NCBI RefSeq assembly: GCF_013426895.1
Contig: NZ_AP023175.1
Coordinates: 806,001-870,000, forward strand
Length of the DNA stretch: 64,000 nt
Source: Paraburkholderia largidicola
GTDB taxonomy: Bacteria > Pseudomonadota > Gammaproteobacteria > Burkholderiales > Burkholderiaceae
Reading direction: 5' to 3'
Under the pieces are notes generated by a model. That model was not told where the DNA came from, made no database searches, and saw only the letters and a program-made list of their open reading frames with translations. Position 1 is the first letter of the stretch; every line of letters begins with the position of its first letter. Position numbers and translations under genes: made by a program. This document shows, one piece after another, positions 8,175-16,541 of the stretch.

Positions 8175-11100
8175 TCAATGACAAGCCGGCTTTGGCGCAG
8201 GCAACGCCGCACACGTCTTGCGATAAGGCGCCCCCGACATGAACTGTCGCCACTCCGCACAATCGAGATTGCGATTCGCGATCGCGCAAGCATCCGTCAG
8301 CATCGACTCGCTGTCCCAGTTGCGCAACGACACAGTCTGATCCTCATGCAACACAGCCACACGACGTCCGCCCGGACTGATATCGACGCTCGACACAGTG
8401 CCGCCCGCGGCACGCAGCCTGGCCAGTTGGCTCCCCTTGCGGAGATCCCACACGTGGCGTTCCCCCTTCGCGTCACCGCTGACGAGCGCCTCGCCGTTGC
8501 CAATGAATACCAGCCGGTCAACCGGGCCGTCATGAGGGCCGAATTTGGCCACAGTTTGACCGCTTTCGACGTCGTGCAGAATCGCCATCTGATCGTCGCC
8601 CCCCGATACGAGCCGCTTGCCGTCCGGGCTGAATGCCAGCTGACGTACGCTCTCCTTGTGCGGATCAGGCAATTCGATCATGGGCTTTTGCGACCCGAAG
8701 CGGAACAGGCGCACGACGCCATCGTCGCCCGCCACCGCCAGCACCCGGCCGTCGGGACTGAACGCGACGACTTCCGAGCCACGCTTCCCGGACAGCACAG
8801 TTTCGCGTCCCGCTGCCGTTATCTCGTACACATGGATCGACCCGTCGGACAGCGTGATCGCAAGACGCCGGTTGTCCCAACTTATCGCAAAGCGCTCGAC
8901 GTCGGCCTCCGCCGGCTTCTGAAGCTGCCGAAGAACATGGCCGGTCATATCCAGTACATCGACGGTGCCGTTGGCGCGCTGAATAGCGAGAAGCGAACCG
9001 TCAGGACTGAACTCGGCGCGAAGCATGCCGCTTTCGCTACGCAATTGCATGGCATCGTCGGGATTCCAGAAATCGGCGATATCGGTGCCTGCCGGAACGG
9101 TCGCCAGCACCTTGCCGCTGCGGTTGAATTCCACTTCCTCGGCGTAGTACAGGGATTTGCCGGACCGCAATACAGACCCCGGCGCGAGCGACCATATGGT
9201 GTACAGCGTCTCCTGCTGGTCGACCTGGTAAGCGACGGTGTCGCCGTTCGGCGAAAACTGAAAGCCGGCAACGCGCTGTCCTTGCCTCGTCTTGACTCGC
9301 GCCCGGCCGCCGTTGGTAGGCTGAATCATCTCCTCACCGCTGGCCAGGGCCGTGGCCAGCCACCGGCCGTCCGGACTCAACGACATGCGAACGGCTCTGC
9401 CGCTTTCATGACGTATCGTGCCGATCTTCTGCAGCGGTTGGATCTTCCACACGCTTGTCGCCTGGGCACCCCGAAGCGCGAAAAAGCCGCCGCGCGGTTC
9501 GAAGACTGCTTGTAATTCGCCTGCGTCTGCGTCCAATGTTCCGATGACCGTGTCGGTCGATTCGTCGCGAAGCTCGACGACGCGCTTGCCATCGGGGTTA
9601 GTGTGAAGCAAGGCATCGAAGCGGCAGTCGGGCGTGCGCGCGAGCAAGGGCCGTGTGGCCCTGGGCGACGGTGCCGTGCCCGTGACGGGCAGCGGCGCAG
9701 CGACGATGCTATTTCCGAAACCATAGAGCAGCGTGGCGTCTTCGCGGTCGAACCCGAGACATTGACCGTCGCCGCTGCCGACGCGCTTCAACACCGCATC
9801 ACCCGGTTGGCCGGGCATCGTCCACACGTAGACCTGCGAGCTGCTGCCAACCGCAACGAACTGGCCACGATGACTGACGACGATCCTTCTGATCTCGCGG
9901 GCATCGCGGACCGTGACACGCCCGATTTCCTTCGCATCGCGCACTTGCCAGGCGATGACGTTACCCTTTGCATCGGCGGATACGAGACGTGATGCGCCCT
10001 GGTCGTATGCCAACGCCCGCACGGCAGCGTCATGCCCTCTCCAGCGCCTCAGCACGGTCCACGTCGTCATATCCAGATCGATGACGTCGCCGCCGTCGGT
10101 ACCCATCGCCATCCGCTTGCCGTCAGCGCTGGTTGCCGACGCGGTCACCTTATCGCCGATCCGCAGCATTTTGTGCACGCCTTCGTCGGCAATCAGCCGC
10201 GCCAGTTGCGCAAGCTGCGCATCCAGCCGCAAGGGGTCCGCGTGGCTGGCTTCGGCACCCAGCAGCAGCGCGCGATCGGGATGCTCCGCGTCCTCGGAAC
10301 TGGCATTGGCGATCACGCCGGAGATCATCGCCTCGCGCGTCAGTTGCCCGGCATGCGTGGTGGCTTCGTCTGCCCGCTTCTGCTGGATAGCTGCCAACGC
10401 GGCATCTTTCGCTGCGACCGCCTGCGCCTCTTTCGCACGACGATCGGCCTCGGCTGCGGAGTCGCCCATCTTTTGCAACTCCACTGCCGCCTGCTTCATC
10501 TTTTCCTGGGCTTCCTCGATTGCGAGCTTCGCCTGAATCGATTTCTCGGTCTCCTTGACCAACTGCTGCTTCGCGGCGACAGCATCGTTCTGCGCCGTAC
10601 GCGCACGGTCTCGTTGCACCGTCGCTTCGTATGCGGCGTACGCCGCAACGAGCAGCAAAGCCACTGCGAACACGAAGCCAGCGCCGACCCACATTGCGTT
10701 GCGGCGGTTACGCCGCTGTATCTCCAGCGCCTCACGCACGCGCGCCGCGGCAGCCGCCGCCGCTTCACGGGCCTGCCGCGCATCGCGACTGTCCTTGACG
10801 ACGCGCGTCAGCACATCATGGGTGAGTTCGAGCCTGCGAACGCCGAAACGGTCATCGACGCGCAGCAGCCGGCCGGCCACCAGCCGCTCGATGTCGGCGC
10901 GCGAGATACCGGGCAGCACGAGCGCATCCTCGAGCGCATAGCTGTCGCGGTGGCCAGCGGCCGTGATCAGCTCATCCTCGATAAACACACGCACACGCGG
11001 GTCGACATCTCGCAGCGAGCGCTCATAGAAATCGACGAGAATCTCGCGCTCGGCGCTGGCTACCAGTTCGGCACCGATGTGATCGCTACCCTGTGCGATA

Positions 11101-12026
11101 CGACGCAAATTGAGTTCGCTGCAGATCACGCTCAGAAGCGCGGGATCGACCTCCATCCGGCTATAGTCGTCTGGCGAAGGCGCTTCGGCGCGATTGCGCC
11201 ACGCCAGACCGATGATGCACTCGGCCACCGCCGGCGCCACGAGCGCACTGCCGCTGTCGACCACCGCACGGGCCTGGTAGCCGTCCATCGGCAACAGGCG
11301 GTAGCGGTTGCGCATGAGCGACGGGATGCTCCCGCGCAAGCCTTCCACGTCCGCCAGGAAGTCTTCGCGAAAGCTCAGCACGACCTTGCAATCCCGGCGG
11401 CCGAAATCGATGCGCTCCGCGGGTACCGTGCCGGCATCGAGCGCTTGACGCAACGCTTCCGGCGGGCGGTTTTCGATCAGGTCCGAAAGCTCGTTGACGA
11501 AGCCGGCAGCGCGGCGGCGCGTCTCTTCGTCGACCTGGCCGAGCGTGAACAGCTCTTCGAACTGATCGAAAACCAGCACGGGTATCACGGCCCGGTTGCG
11601 CGTGTTCCAGAACCCGGCACCGGCGCGATGAAAGTGTTCCCACAACGACGCCCCCGGCAACGGCTCCGTTGCGTCGACGCCAGCGGCACTGCAAGCGGCG
11701 GCGAGCGCCTGCCAGACCTGGTCGCGCAGCGGCAATGCGGCGCCGTGCGCGAGACGTATCATCACGGGCACGTGCAGGTTCTCGCGCAATCGCGGAAACA
11801 GCCCCGCATTGAGCAGCGAAGTCTTTCCCAGCCCCGAGCGGCCGAACAGGACGGTCAGCACTTCACGGCGCACCAGCCGCGCAAGTTCTTCGCCCTCGTT
11901 CTCGCGACCGCGAAAGAAGTATTGATCGGCCTCGGTGAACGACGCGAGGCCGGGCCAGGGGCGCGACGGCGTCAGCGCATCCGTCGACAGCTTTTCGTCC
12001 CCGGGCTCGACAGCGTCATCTGCCAT
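8175..12026 (-). CDS. STAND NTPase (nSTAND1 type) with transmembrane segment, coiled coil and C-terminal WD40 repeats
   Basis: 1283 residues. A short lead ends in RPWPGLASF...YFFRGRENE, typical of nSTAND1 proteins. Walker A is GRSGLGKTSLL (62-72), Walker B VLVFDQFEEL (150-159), and a further strand VVLSFREDFL (215-224) matches the STAND sensor region. A winged-helix-like region (about 290-410) is followed by a strong transmembrane helix (445-466), a coiled coil (470-560, rich in Ala/Lys/Glu/Gln), and at least eight WD40-like blades from about 620 onward (SPDGRWLATA, SPDGRVLAVAGDDG, SPDGKRLVSGGDD). The tail EWRQFMSGAPYRKTC is a familiar end of this class. STAND ATPases are signal-triggered oligomerising switches. 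Its ATG is one base after the stop of the SIR2/TIR gene, with GGAG six bases upstream inside that gene, so the two are translationally coupled. Confidence 0.92.
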   Translation of the reverse strand: MADDAVEPGDEKLSTDALTPSRPWPGLASFTEADQYFFRGRENEGEELARLVRREVLTVLFGRSGLGKTSLLNAGLFPRLRENLHVPVMIRLAHGAALPLRDQVWQALAAACSAAGVDATEPLPGASLWEHFHRAGAGFWNTRNRAVIPVLVFDQFEELFTLGQVDEETRRRAAGFVNELSDLIENRPPEALRQALDAGTVPAERIDFGRRDCKVVLSFREDFLADVEGLRGSIPSLMRNRYRLLPMDGYQARAVVDSGSALVAPAVAECIIGLAWRNRAEAPSPDDYSRMEVDPALLSVICSELNLRRIAQGSDHIGAELVASAEREILVDFYERSLRDVDPRVRVFIEDELITAAGHRDSYALEDALVLPGISRADIERLVAGRLLRVDDRFGVRRLELTHDVLTRVVKDSRDARQAREAAAAAAARVREALEIQRRNRRNAMWVGAGFVFAVALLLVAAYAAYEATVQRDRARTAQNDAVAAKQQLVKETEKSIQAKLAIEEAQEKMKQAAVELQKMGDSAAEADRRAKEAQAVAAKDAALAAIQQKRADEATTHAGQLTREAMISGVIANASSEDAEHPDRALLLGAEASHADPLRLDAQLAQLARLIADEGVHKMLRIGDKVTASATSADGKRMAMGTDGGDVIDLDMTTWTVLRRWRGHDAAVRALAYDQGASRLVSADAKGNVIAWQVRDAKEIGRVTVRDAREIRRIVVSHRGQFVAVGSSSQVYVWTMPGQPGDAVLKRVGSGDGQCLGFDREDATLLYGFGNSIVAAPLPVTGTAPSPRATRPLLARTPDCRFDALLHTNPDGKRVVELRDESTDTVIGTLDADAGELQAVFEPRGGFFALRGAQATSVWKIQPLQKIGTIRHESGRAVRMSLSPDGRWLATALASGEEMIQPTNGGRARVKTRQGQRVAGFQFSPNGDTVAYQVDQQETLYTIWSLAPGSVLRSGKSLYYAEEVEFNRSGKVLATVPAGTDIADFWNPDDAMQLRSESGMLRAEFSPDGSLLAIQRANGTVDVLDMTGHVLRQLQKPAEADVERFAISWDNRRLAITLSDGSIHVYEITAAGRETVLSGKRGSEVVAFSPDGRVLAVAGDDGVVRLFRFGSQKPMIELPDPHKESVRQLAFSPDGKRLVSGGDDQMAILHDVESGQTVAKFGPHDGPVDRLVFIGNGEALVSGDAKGERHVWDLRKGSQLARLRAAGGTVSSVDISPGGRRVAVLHEDQTVSLRNWDSESMLTDACAIANRNLDCAEWRQFMSGAPYRKTCAALPAPKPACH

Positions 12027-12027
12027 G

Positions 12028-13395
12028 TCAGCTCCGCCGTGCGCGGCTGGAGATTTGCCGGTAGAGATCGCGCACGTGCGCGACGAACCGCTCGTCAGTG
12101 CGCGCGCCCGGCAGCGTCATCCATTGGGCTGAGCGAAAGCGGTCGGGGAGCCAGTCGCCGTACGTCGGCGTGTCGTCGATCACCACCGGGACGAGGAAGG
12201 GTTCGTCGGGCGCCATGCCGCGAGCGCGCTCGTCGGCGGCCATCCACTCGCGCCAGAAATAGTCGCGCCGCCGGCCAGGGTCGTGCGTGGCGCGCGAAAT
12301 CACGGGCATGAACAGGCTGCTGGTGTCCACGCCACGCCGGATGTTGCGCTCCCAATCATCGCCGCCCCGAAGCTCACTTCGATCGAACCATACGTCGATG
12401 CCTGCAGCATCGAGTTCTCGAGCGAGACCTTGCACGGCGTCTGTATCCTGGCTCGAATAGCTGATGAACACTGCGCCCTCTACAGCGCGCTGCGCGACGG
12501 GCGTCGATGGCACTTTCGCAACGCCCGCGGGATGACGCTGGACCCAACGCGTGCGCAACTCGGCGCAAAAAACGGTCGGCTCCAGCGAGACGACCCGGGT
12601 TGCCGGGCTGAAGTCGGCGAGAAAGGCTTTCAACGCCGGATCGCGCGCAGCCATCGGATCGACCAGGTATTCCACCGTTTCGCGACGTGACGAGAGCCGT
12701 TCGTTCTTGGCAGCGCGCAGGAAAAAACGCGCGAGCCAGTCCGGCAGCCGGCAACCGAGCAGCAGCAGATGGTCGTCGCGCAATGCATCGAACAGCAGCT
12801 TCGGCCGGCGCGCGTCGTCCTGCAACGCATGAAGGAACTCCAGGCGATCCTCGTCGCAGATCACCCAATCGGGCGCTGACGACTGGCGGCCGAGCAGATG
12901 GAACACGGTTGGCGAGGTCAGGCGCCCGCGCGGGAGCGGCAGATCGGCGGGCCGATTCGGAGAGAAGGTCACGACGTCAGTGCGCGCTTCCCCGCCGTGA
13001 CGGACGAGATCGATTGCGCGGGTCAGCAGGCCGTCGAACGACAGCGTCACGAACAGATCGAACGGGCACACCGCGGCGAGATCCAGCAACGCTTGCGGCG
13101 GCTCGATCTCCAGATCTCTCACGACCTGCGAGGTGCGAACGTACAGGTCTTCCTTGCGCGCGCGCGGCTGCAGCAGGTAACGGCTGACGACGTCGTCGAG
13201 CCGCGGCGGATCGTCGAGTCCGGTCAGGCCGATGCGGAGCTTTTCGGCCAGCCGGGTGGCGACGAGCGCATCGAATCCCAGCGATCGACCGTCCTGACTG
13301 ACGGGCAGCAGCCCGTCGTCCACCACTGCAATGACCCGCCCTTCGTCGATGTAGTCGAGCAGGTCACTCCAGAAGAATTCGTCGAGTTCTTCCAC
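12028..13395 (-). CDS. SIR2-like (degenerate) + TIR domain protein, probable effector of the STAND operon
   Basis: 455 residues from a GTG at 13395, supported by AGGAG eight bases upstream; no in-frame ATG fits. Residues about 5-275 follow the SIR2-like layout of prokaryotic defence proteins: a first strand with VVDDGLLPVS (24-33) where active SIR2 has a GAG loop, TLSFDGLL (117-124) where active enzymes have a T(T/Q)N(Y/I)D motif, FHLLG with His166, and LLLLGCRLPDWL (210-221). Two key positions are altered, so the SIR2 unit is probably inactive. Residues 308-450 are a TIR domain: AVFISYSSQD, WFDRSELRGGDDW, and YFWREW (379-384), with Glu383 placed where TIR NADases have their catalytic glutamate. 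Likely NAD-binding or NAD-cleaving and triggered by the coupled STAND protein. Confidence 0.88.
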   Translation of the reverse strand: MEELDEFFWSDLLDYIDEGRVIAVVDDGLLPVSQDGRSLGFDALVATRLAEKLRIGLTGLDDPPRLDDVVSRYLLQPRARKEDLYVRTSQVVRDLEIEPPQALLDLAAVCPFDLFVTLSFDGLLTRAIDLVRHGGEARTDVVTFSPNRPADLPLPRGRLTSPTVFHLLGRQSSAPDWVICDEDRLEFLHALQDDARRPKLLFDALRDDHLLLLGCRLPDWLARFFLRAAKNERLSSRRETVEYLVDPMAARDPALKAFLADFSPATRVVSLEPTVFCAELRTRWVQRHPAGVAKVPSTPVAQRAVEGAVFISYSSQDTDAVQGLARELDAAGIDVWFDRSELRGGDDWERNIRRGVDTSSLFMPVISRATHDPGRRRDYFWREWMAADERARGMAPDEPFLVPVVIDDTPTYGDWLPDRFRSAQWMTLPGARTDERFVAHVRDLYRQISSRARRS

Positions 13396-13722
13396 GACAT
13401 TCGCTCCTGGAAATGTGAACTCCCCTGTTCATTCGACGGGTGCAGGTAGCCAACCGGCGCTCTCCCGACTGATACAAAACGATTGGATAACGCCTTTTGT
13501 AAAGAGATGCTGGTTAGTGGAGCAGTGACGTTCGCGTTCGCCACGGGTTTGTCTGAACACACGGCTTCAGATCGACGATAGAACATCGGTTGGCGCAGCG
13601 ACAGGCCGCGAGGTGGGACAGCGCACACTTGGCGGTGCAAATATCTTGCAGGAAAAGCGGCACGCGATGCGACACTGTCCCCTCTATCGACGTTCGCCAT
13701 CGAAACCCAGCAGGCTTCGTCA
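13396..13722. other. 327-bp region upstream of the SIR2/TIR-STAND operon
   Basis: Should contain the operon promoter. An inverted repeat ACAAAA (13474-13479) / TTTTGT (13495-13500) with a 15-bp spacer lies about 80-105 bases upstream of the GTG start and could be an operator. Read on the minus strand, TTTACA near 13500 is a passable -35, but the spacing to a -10 is unclear. No gene is supported here. Confidence 0.4.
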
Positions 13723-14310
13723 TCAGATTTTCAGGCGCGAAACTTTAGTGCCTGACAGCGACACGTCCCCCATCAGACCGGCATTGGTCAGCACGATCGC
13801 TTCGACGGGCGCGGTGGCCGTCGTCGTATCGATCTCTCCGTTCGCGCCGACCTTCAACAGCGCGACCGACCCTTCGCCACCAACCGACCAGCCTTTGGAA
13901 TTGCGAAAGCTGTTGAGCGCCTCGTGCGTCATGAACAGAAAAATGACGGCCTTCGATTGTGCGCCTGCCTGCAAACCGAACGAGCCCGACACCGTGCTGT
14001 AGTACCCAGACGTCTTCCCGCCTACGTGCAATGCGCCTTCGCCATATTCGCCGCCCGCGATGAAGCCGACCTTCAGCACGGATGGGAACACGAGAACGCC
14101 GTTCGCCTTGCCGACGAGTTCCTTCGATCCTTTGACCGTCTCGTACAGGCGCGACAAGGTCGCGTGGACCTTGGTGTCGATTTCATGCCGTTTCGCTGTG
14201 TTGGACTCGGCGGCGAGGACGTCGCTCAGTGTCACCGTGAAACCTGCCAGCGTCAGGCCCGAAACAGCGAGTGCAGCGCTACCCGTCTTTATAAACTTTC
14301 TTCTGAGCAT
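13723..14310 (-). CDS. SYLF/Ysc84-family exported lipid-binding protein
   Basis: 195 residues from the ATG at 14310, which has GGAGG six bases upstream; the longer start would include that ribosome site. The N-terminus MLRRKFIKTGSAALAVSGL is a signal peptide with an RRKF pair that could suggest Tat export, though the motif is imperfect. The core has the family's pattern: GVLVFPSVLKVGFIAGGEYGEG, YYSTVSGSFGLQAGAQSKA, ALNSFRNSKGWSVGGEGS and MGDVSLSGTKVSRL. SYLF proteins bind phosphoinositides in eukaryotes; in bacteria they are periplasmic and of unclear role, often stress-linked. A half-site resembling the window's 18-bp palindrome sits at 14352-14363. Confidence 0.9.
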   Translation of the reverse strand: MLRRKFIKTGSAALAVSGLTLAGFTVTLSDVLAAESNTAKRHEIDTKVHATLSRLYETVKGSKELVGKANGVLVFPSVLKVGFIAGGEYGEGALHVGGKTSGYYSTVSGSFGLQAGAQSKAVIFLFMTHEALNSFRNSKGWSVGGEGSVALLKVGANGEIDTTTATAPVEAIVLTNAGLMGDVSLSGTKVSRLKI

Positions 14311-14422
14311 GGTTACCTCCATCGTGGTTCACGGTCAAACCGTGTTGCTGCATTGGTCTAAAGAAAGTACTCCACCGAAAGCTTCAGGGAGGTGTTCGCC
14401 CTGCGGTAGCCGATACGCCTAA

Positions 14423-15067
14423 TCAACCTCCTAAAGCGATGATGATCGCAAGCAGTGCGACGCCAATTCCGGACATGGCAAGACCGTACGCCCACGGTCT
14501 TCCACCCGTGTAGCGACCGAGCGCAAACCCGCCGATGAAGAGCGTGATAACGGCGAGTGCGTTCGAGACGCGCAACGCCAGCACGACTTTCGAAATGAAC
14601 ATGAACGGAACCACGACCGGGAAAGTCGCGAGGACGACCAGCGCGAATATGCCGAATGCGGCGGCATAGTCTTTCCCCTCGAGCCGGACAGCCGGCACGC
14701 GTACGGTAAGCAGCCCCTGGCGCAGTGCATCGAGCACCGCAGGCTGGACGATGGCCGCGTAAAGTTGCGGGAGCGCATCGGCAATCAGGCGATGCGATTC
14801 GGGCTTGTCTTGTGTCGCCCGGAGCCGCGCCAGCAACGTGACCTTCCTGCGTCGCTCAGTGGCTGTGCGTATCAGATACATGACGGCATCGACGAGCCCC
14901 CACGCGAGGTTGCACCCGAGCGCGGTGAACGTCATCGTCCGGACTTCCTGGCTGCCGGCGGTCGCAACGCTAAGGGCGCCTGTGAACGACAGCGCCATCA
15001 GCACACCAAAGACGATCTCGCAGACTCTGTCGATCGGCTCAATCAAGGGTTCGCGTTCATTTGACAT
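14423..15067 (-). CDS. VIT1/CCC1-like integral membrane protein
   Basis: 214 residues from the ATG at 15067 with GAGGAG ten bases upstream. It starts with a hydrophilic stretch, then DRVCEIVFGVLMALSFTGAL, like the first helix of the VIT/CCC1 iron/manganese transporter family, and has about five helices with a cytoplasmic loop rich in Arg/Lys/Glu (about residues 70-130). Family members move Fe2+ or Mn2+; the metal-binding domain typical of plant VIT1 is not obvious here. It lies downstream of the Kef-type antiporter on the same strand with 110 bases between. Confidence 0.7.
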   Translation of the reverse strand: MSNEREPLIEPIDRVCEIVFGVLMALSFTGALSVATAGSQEVRTMTFTALGCNLAWGLVDAVMYLIRTATERRRKVTLLARLRATQDKPESHRLIADALPQLYAAIVQPAVLDALRQGLLTVRVPAVRLEGKDYAAAFGIFALVVLATFPVVVPFMFISKVVLALRVSNALAVITLFIGGFALGRYTGGRPWAYGLAMSGIGVALLAIIIALGG

Positions 15068-15177
15068 GTTAGCGGCACTCCTCGTGGTCTTGCCGGATTC
15101 AATCAAGGCAGAAGAGATTCGTCGCGATCGACGGCCCCGGGTAATCCGCGATCCGGCTTCGCAATGGATGCGCTCGA

Positions 15178-16356
15178 CTACCCTTCTCCAACCTCACGAC
15201 TGGCAAACGGCTGCAAGAGCCGGCGATGCACGAGCAACAGTAAAGGCGTCGCGACCATCGAGAGCGCAACGACCAGCGTAACAAGGGACGACTGACGCTG
15301 ATCGATCACCCCCGCGGCCAGCGAAGCGGCCATCACCACGAACGCGAACTCGCCGCCTTGTGACAGCAGAATCGCGAAATAGCTGCGTTGCGAAGGCGGC
15401 ACGCCAAACCGGTTCGCAAGCAGCCACTGTGCAATCGACTTGATACCGACCAGTGCCACGACGAGTACCGCGACACGTACCGGCTCGCGCATCAACACAC
15501 CGAAATCGATCGACGTCCCCACTGCAATGAAAAACAGACCGAGCAACAATCCCTTGAAGGGCGCCATGTCGATTTCGACCTGGTGGCGAAAGTCCGAGTC
15601 CGCAAGCAGTACACCCGCGACAAAGGCGCCCAGAGACATCGACAGATGAACGCTTTCCATGAGCAATGCGATGCCTACGATCCAGAGCAGTGCAAACGCG
15701 GTGAAAATCTCGGGAACGCCAATGCTGGTAATCAAACGCAGCACGACATGCAACAGATAACGGCCGACAAGCGCGATCGCACCCAACATGGCCAGCGCTT
15801 TCAGGGCGACGAGCCAACCCGGTTCCTCTGCGGGAGTGGGCACCGTCGGCCCAAGCAACGGCAGCAGAGCAATCAGCGGGATCGCTGCCATGTCCTGAAA
15901 CAGCAGAATGCCGAACCCGGCACGGCCCGTCGGCTCATCCATCAACTTGCGCTCCTGAAGTTCGGACATCACCATTGCCGTCGATGACAGCGACAGCGCA
16001 AGGCCGCCCGCCAACGCGATGCGCCAGGGCAGCCCCAACACCAGGAAAATCCCCGACAACGCCGCGGCACAGACGGTCATCTGCATGGTGCCGTAGCCAA
16101 AGATAGTACGGCGCATCGCCCATAATGCGTCGACCCGCATTTCCAGTCCGATCACGAACATCATCAACACGATGCCCAATTCGGAAAAATGGAGGATCGC
16201 GTCGATGTCGGTCACCAGCTTCAATCCCCACGGGCCGATCACGATGCCGGCCACCAGATAGCCAAGTACGGCGCCAAAGCCGAGGCGGACTGCCAGCGGC
16301 ACGGCAATCAGCGCCGCCGCAAGGAAGATGACTACGTCGATCAGCAACTTCGTCAT
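15178..16356 (-). CDS. Kef-type cation/proton antiporter (CPA2 family), membrane domain only
   Basis: 392 residues from the ATG at 16356, which has AGGAG eight bases upstream; an earlier in-frame start would add 28 non-helical residues. The protein has about 12 helices and CPA2 features: GFGAVLGYLVAGIVIGPWGL, LGIVLMMFVIGLEMR, SLSSTAMVMSEL, FQDMAAIPLIALLPLLG, LGAFVAGVLLADSDFRHQVE and LSQGGEFAFVV. It ends soon after the last helix, so the TrkA-N (RCK) regulatory domain of full KefB/KefC is absent. It would exchange K+ or Na+ for H+ at the inner membrane. An 18-bp palindrome is centred 136 bases upstream. Confidence 0.9.
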   Translation of the reverse strand: MTKLLIDVVIFLAAALIAVPLAVRLGFGAVLGYLVAGIVIGPWGLKLVTDIDAILHFSELGIVLMMFVIGLEMRVDALWAMRRTIFGYGTMQMTVCAAALSGIFLVLGLPWRIALAGGLALSLSSTAMVMSELQERKLMDEPTGRAGFGILLFQDMAAIPLIALLPLLGPTVPTPAEEPGWLVALKALAMLGAIALVGRYLLHVVLRLITSIGVPEIFTAFALLWIVGIALLMESVHLSMSLGAFVAGVLLADSDFRHQVEIDMAPFKGLLLGLFFIAVGTSIDFGVLMREPVRVAVLVVALVGIKSIAQWLLANRFGVPPSQRSYFAILLSQGGEFAFVVMAASLAAGVIDQRQSSLVTLVVALSMVATPLLLLVHRRLLQPFASREVGEG

Positions 16357-16483
16357 CTGGTGTTCTCCTGAACAGACCGTCGACAGGGTTCCAGGCAACG
16401 CATTGGGGGCGGGCTGCGGAACCGCGTCGCCGACCAGCAAAGACGCTTTGCTTTCAGTTTATTCACTGCATGGCGCCGGTGAT

Positions 16484-16501
16484 ATTGGACCTTGGTCCAA
16501 T
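16484..16501 (-). promoter_or_regulatory. 18-bp palindrome, site 1 (upstream of Kef antiporter)
   Basis: ATTGGACC-TT-GGTCCAAT: perfect 8-bp arms around TT. On the minus strand it is followed by TAAACT (16461-16456) as a possible -10, placing the palindrome centre near -43 of a start around 16449. The same motif occurs at 21836-21853 and, in degenerate form, at 33610-33627. The core GGACC-TT-GGTCC resembles DosR-type boxes bound by NarL/FixJ response regulators. Confidence 0.65.
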
Positions 16502-16541
16502 CGGAAATCACGCTTCTCATCAGTCGCGCCGTCGCGCTATG

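Noticed and set aside
8049..9515. Long plus-strand open frames across 8049-12311
   Set aside because: They are mirror frames of the STAND gene, whose minus-strand product has clear Walker and WD40 motifs; such shadows are expected in high-GC DNA.
14352..14363. Half-site of the DosR-like palindrome upstream of the SYLF gene
   Set aside because: One arm is good (AGACCAAT read on the minus strand) but the other is absent, no -10 follows at the right distance, and it lies too close to the start codon.
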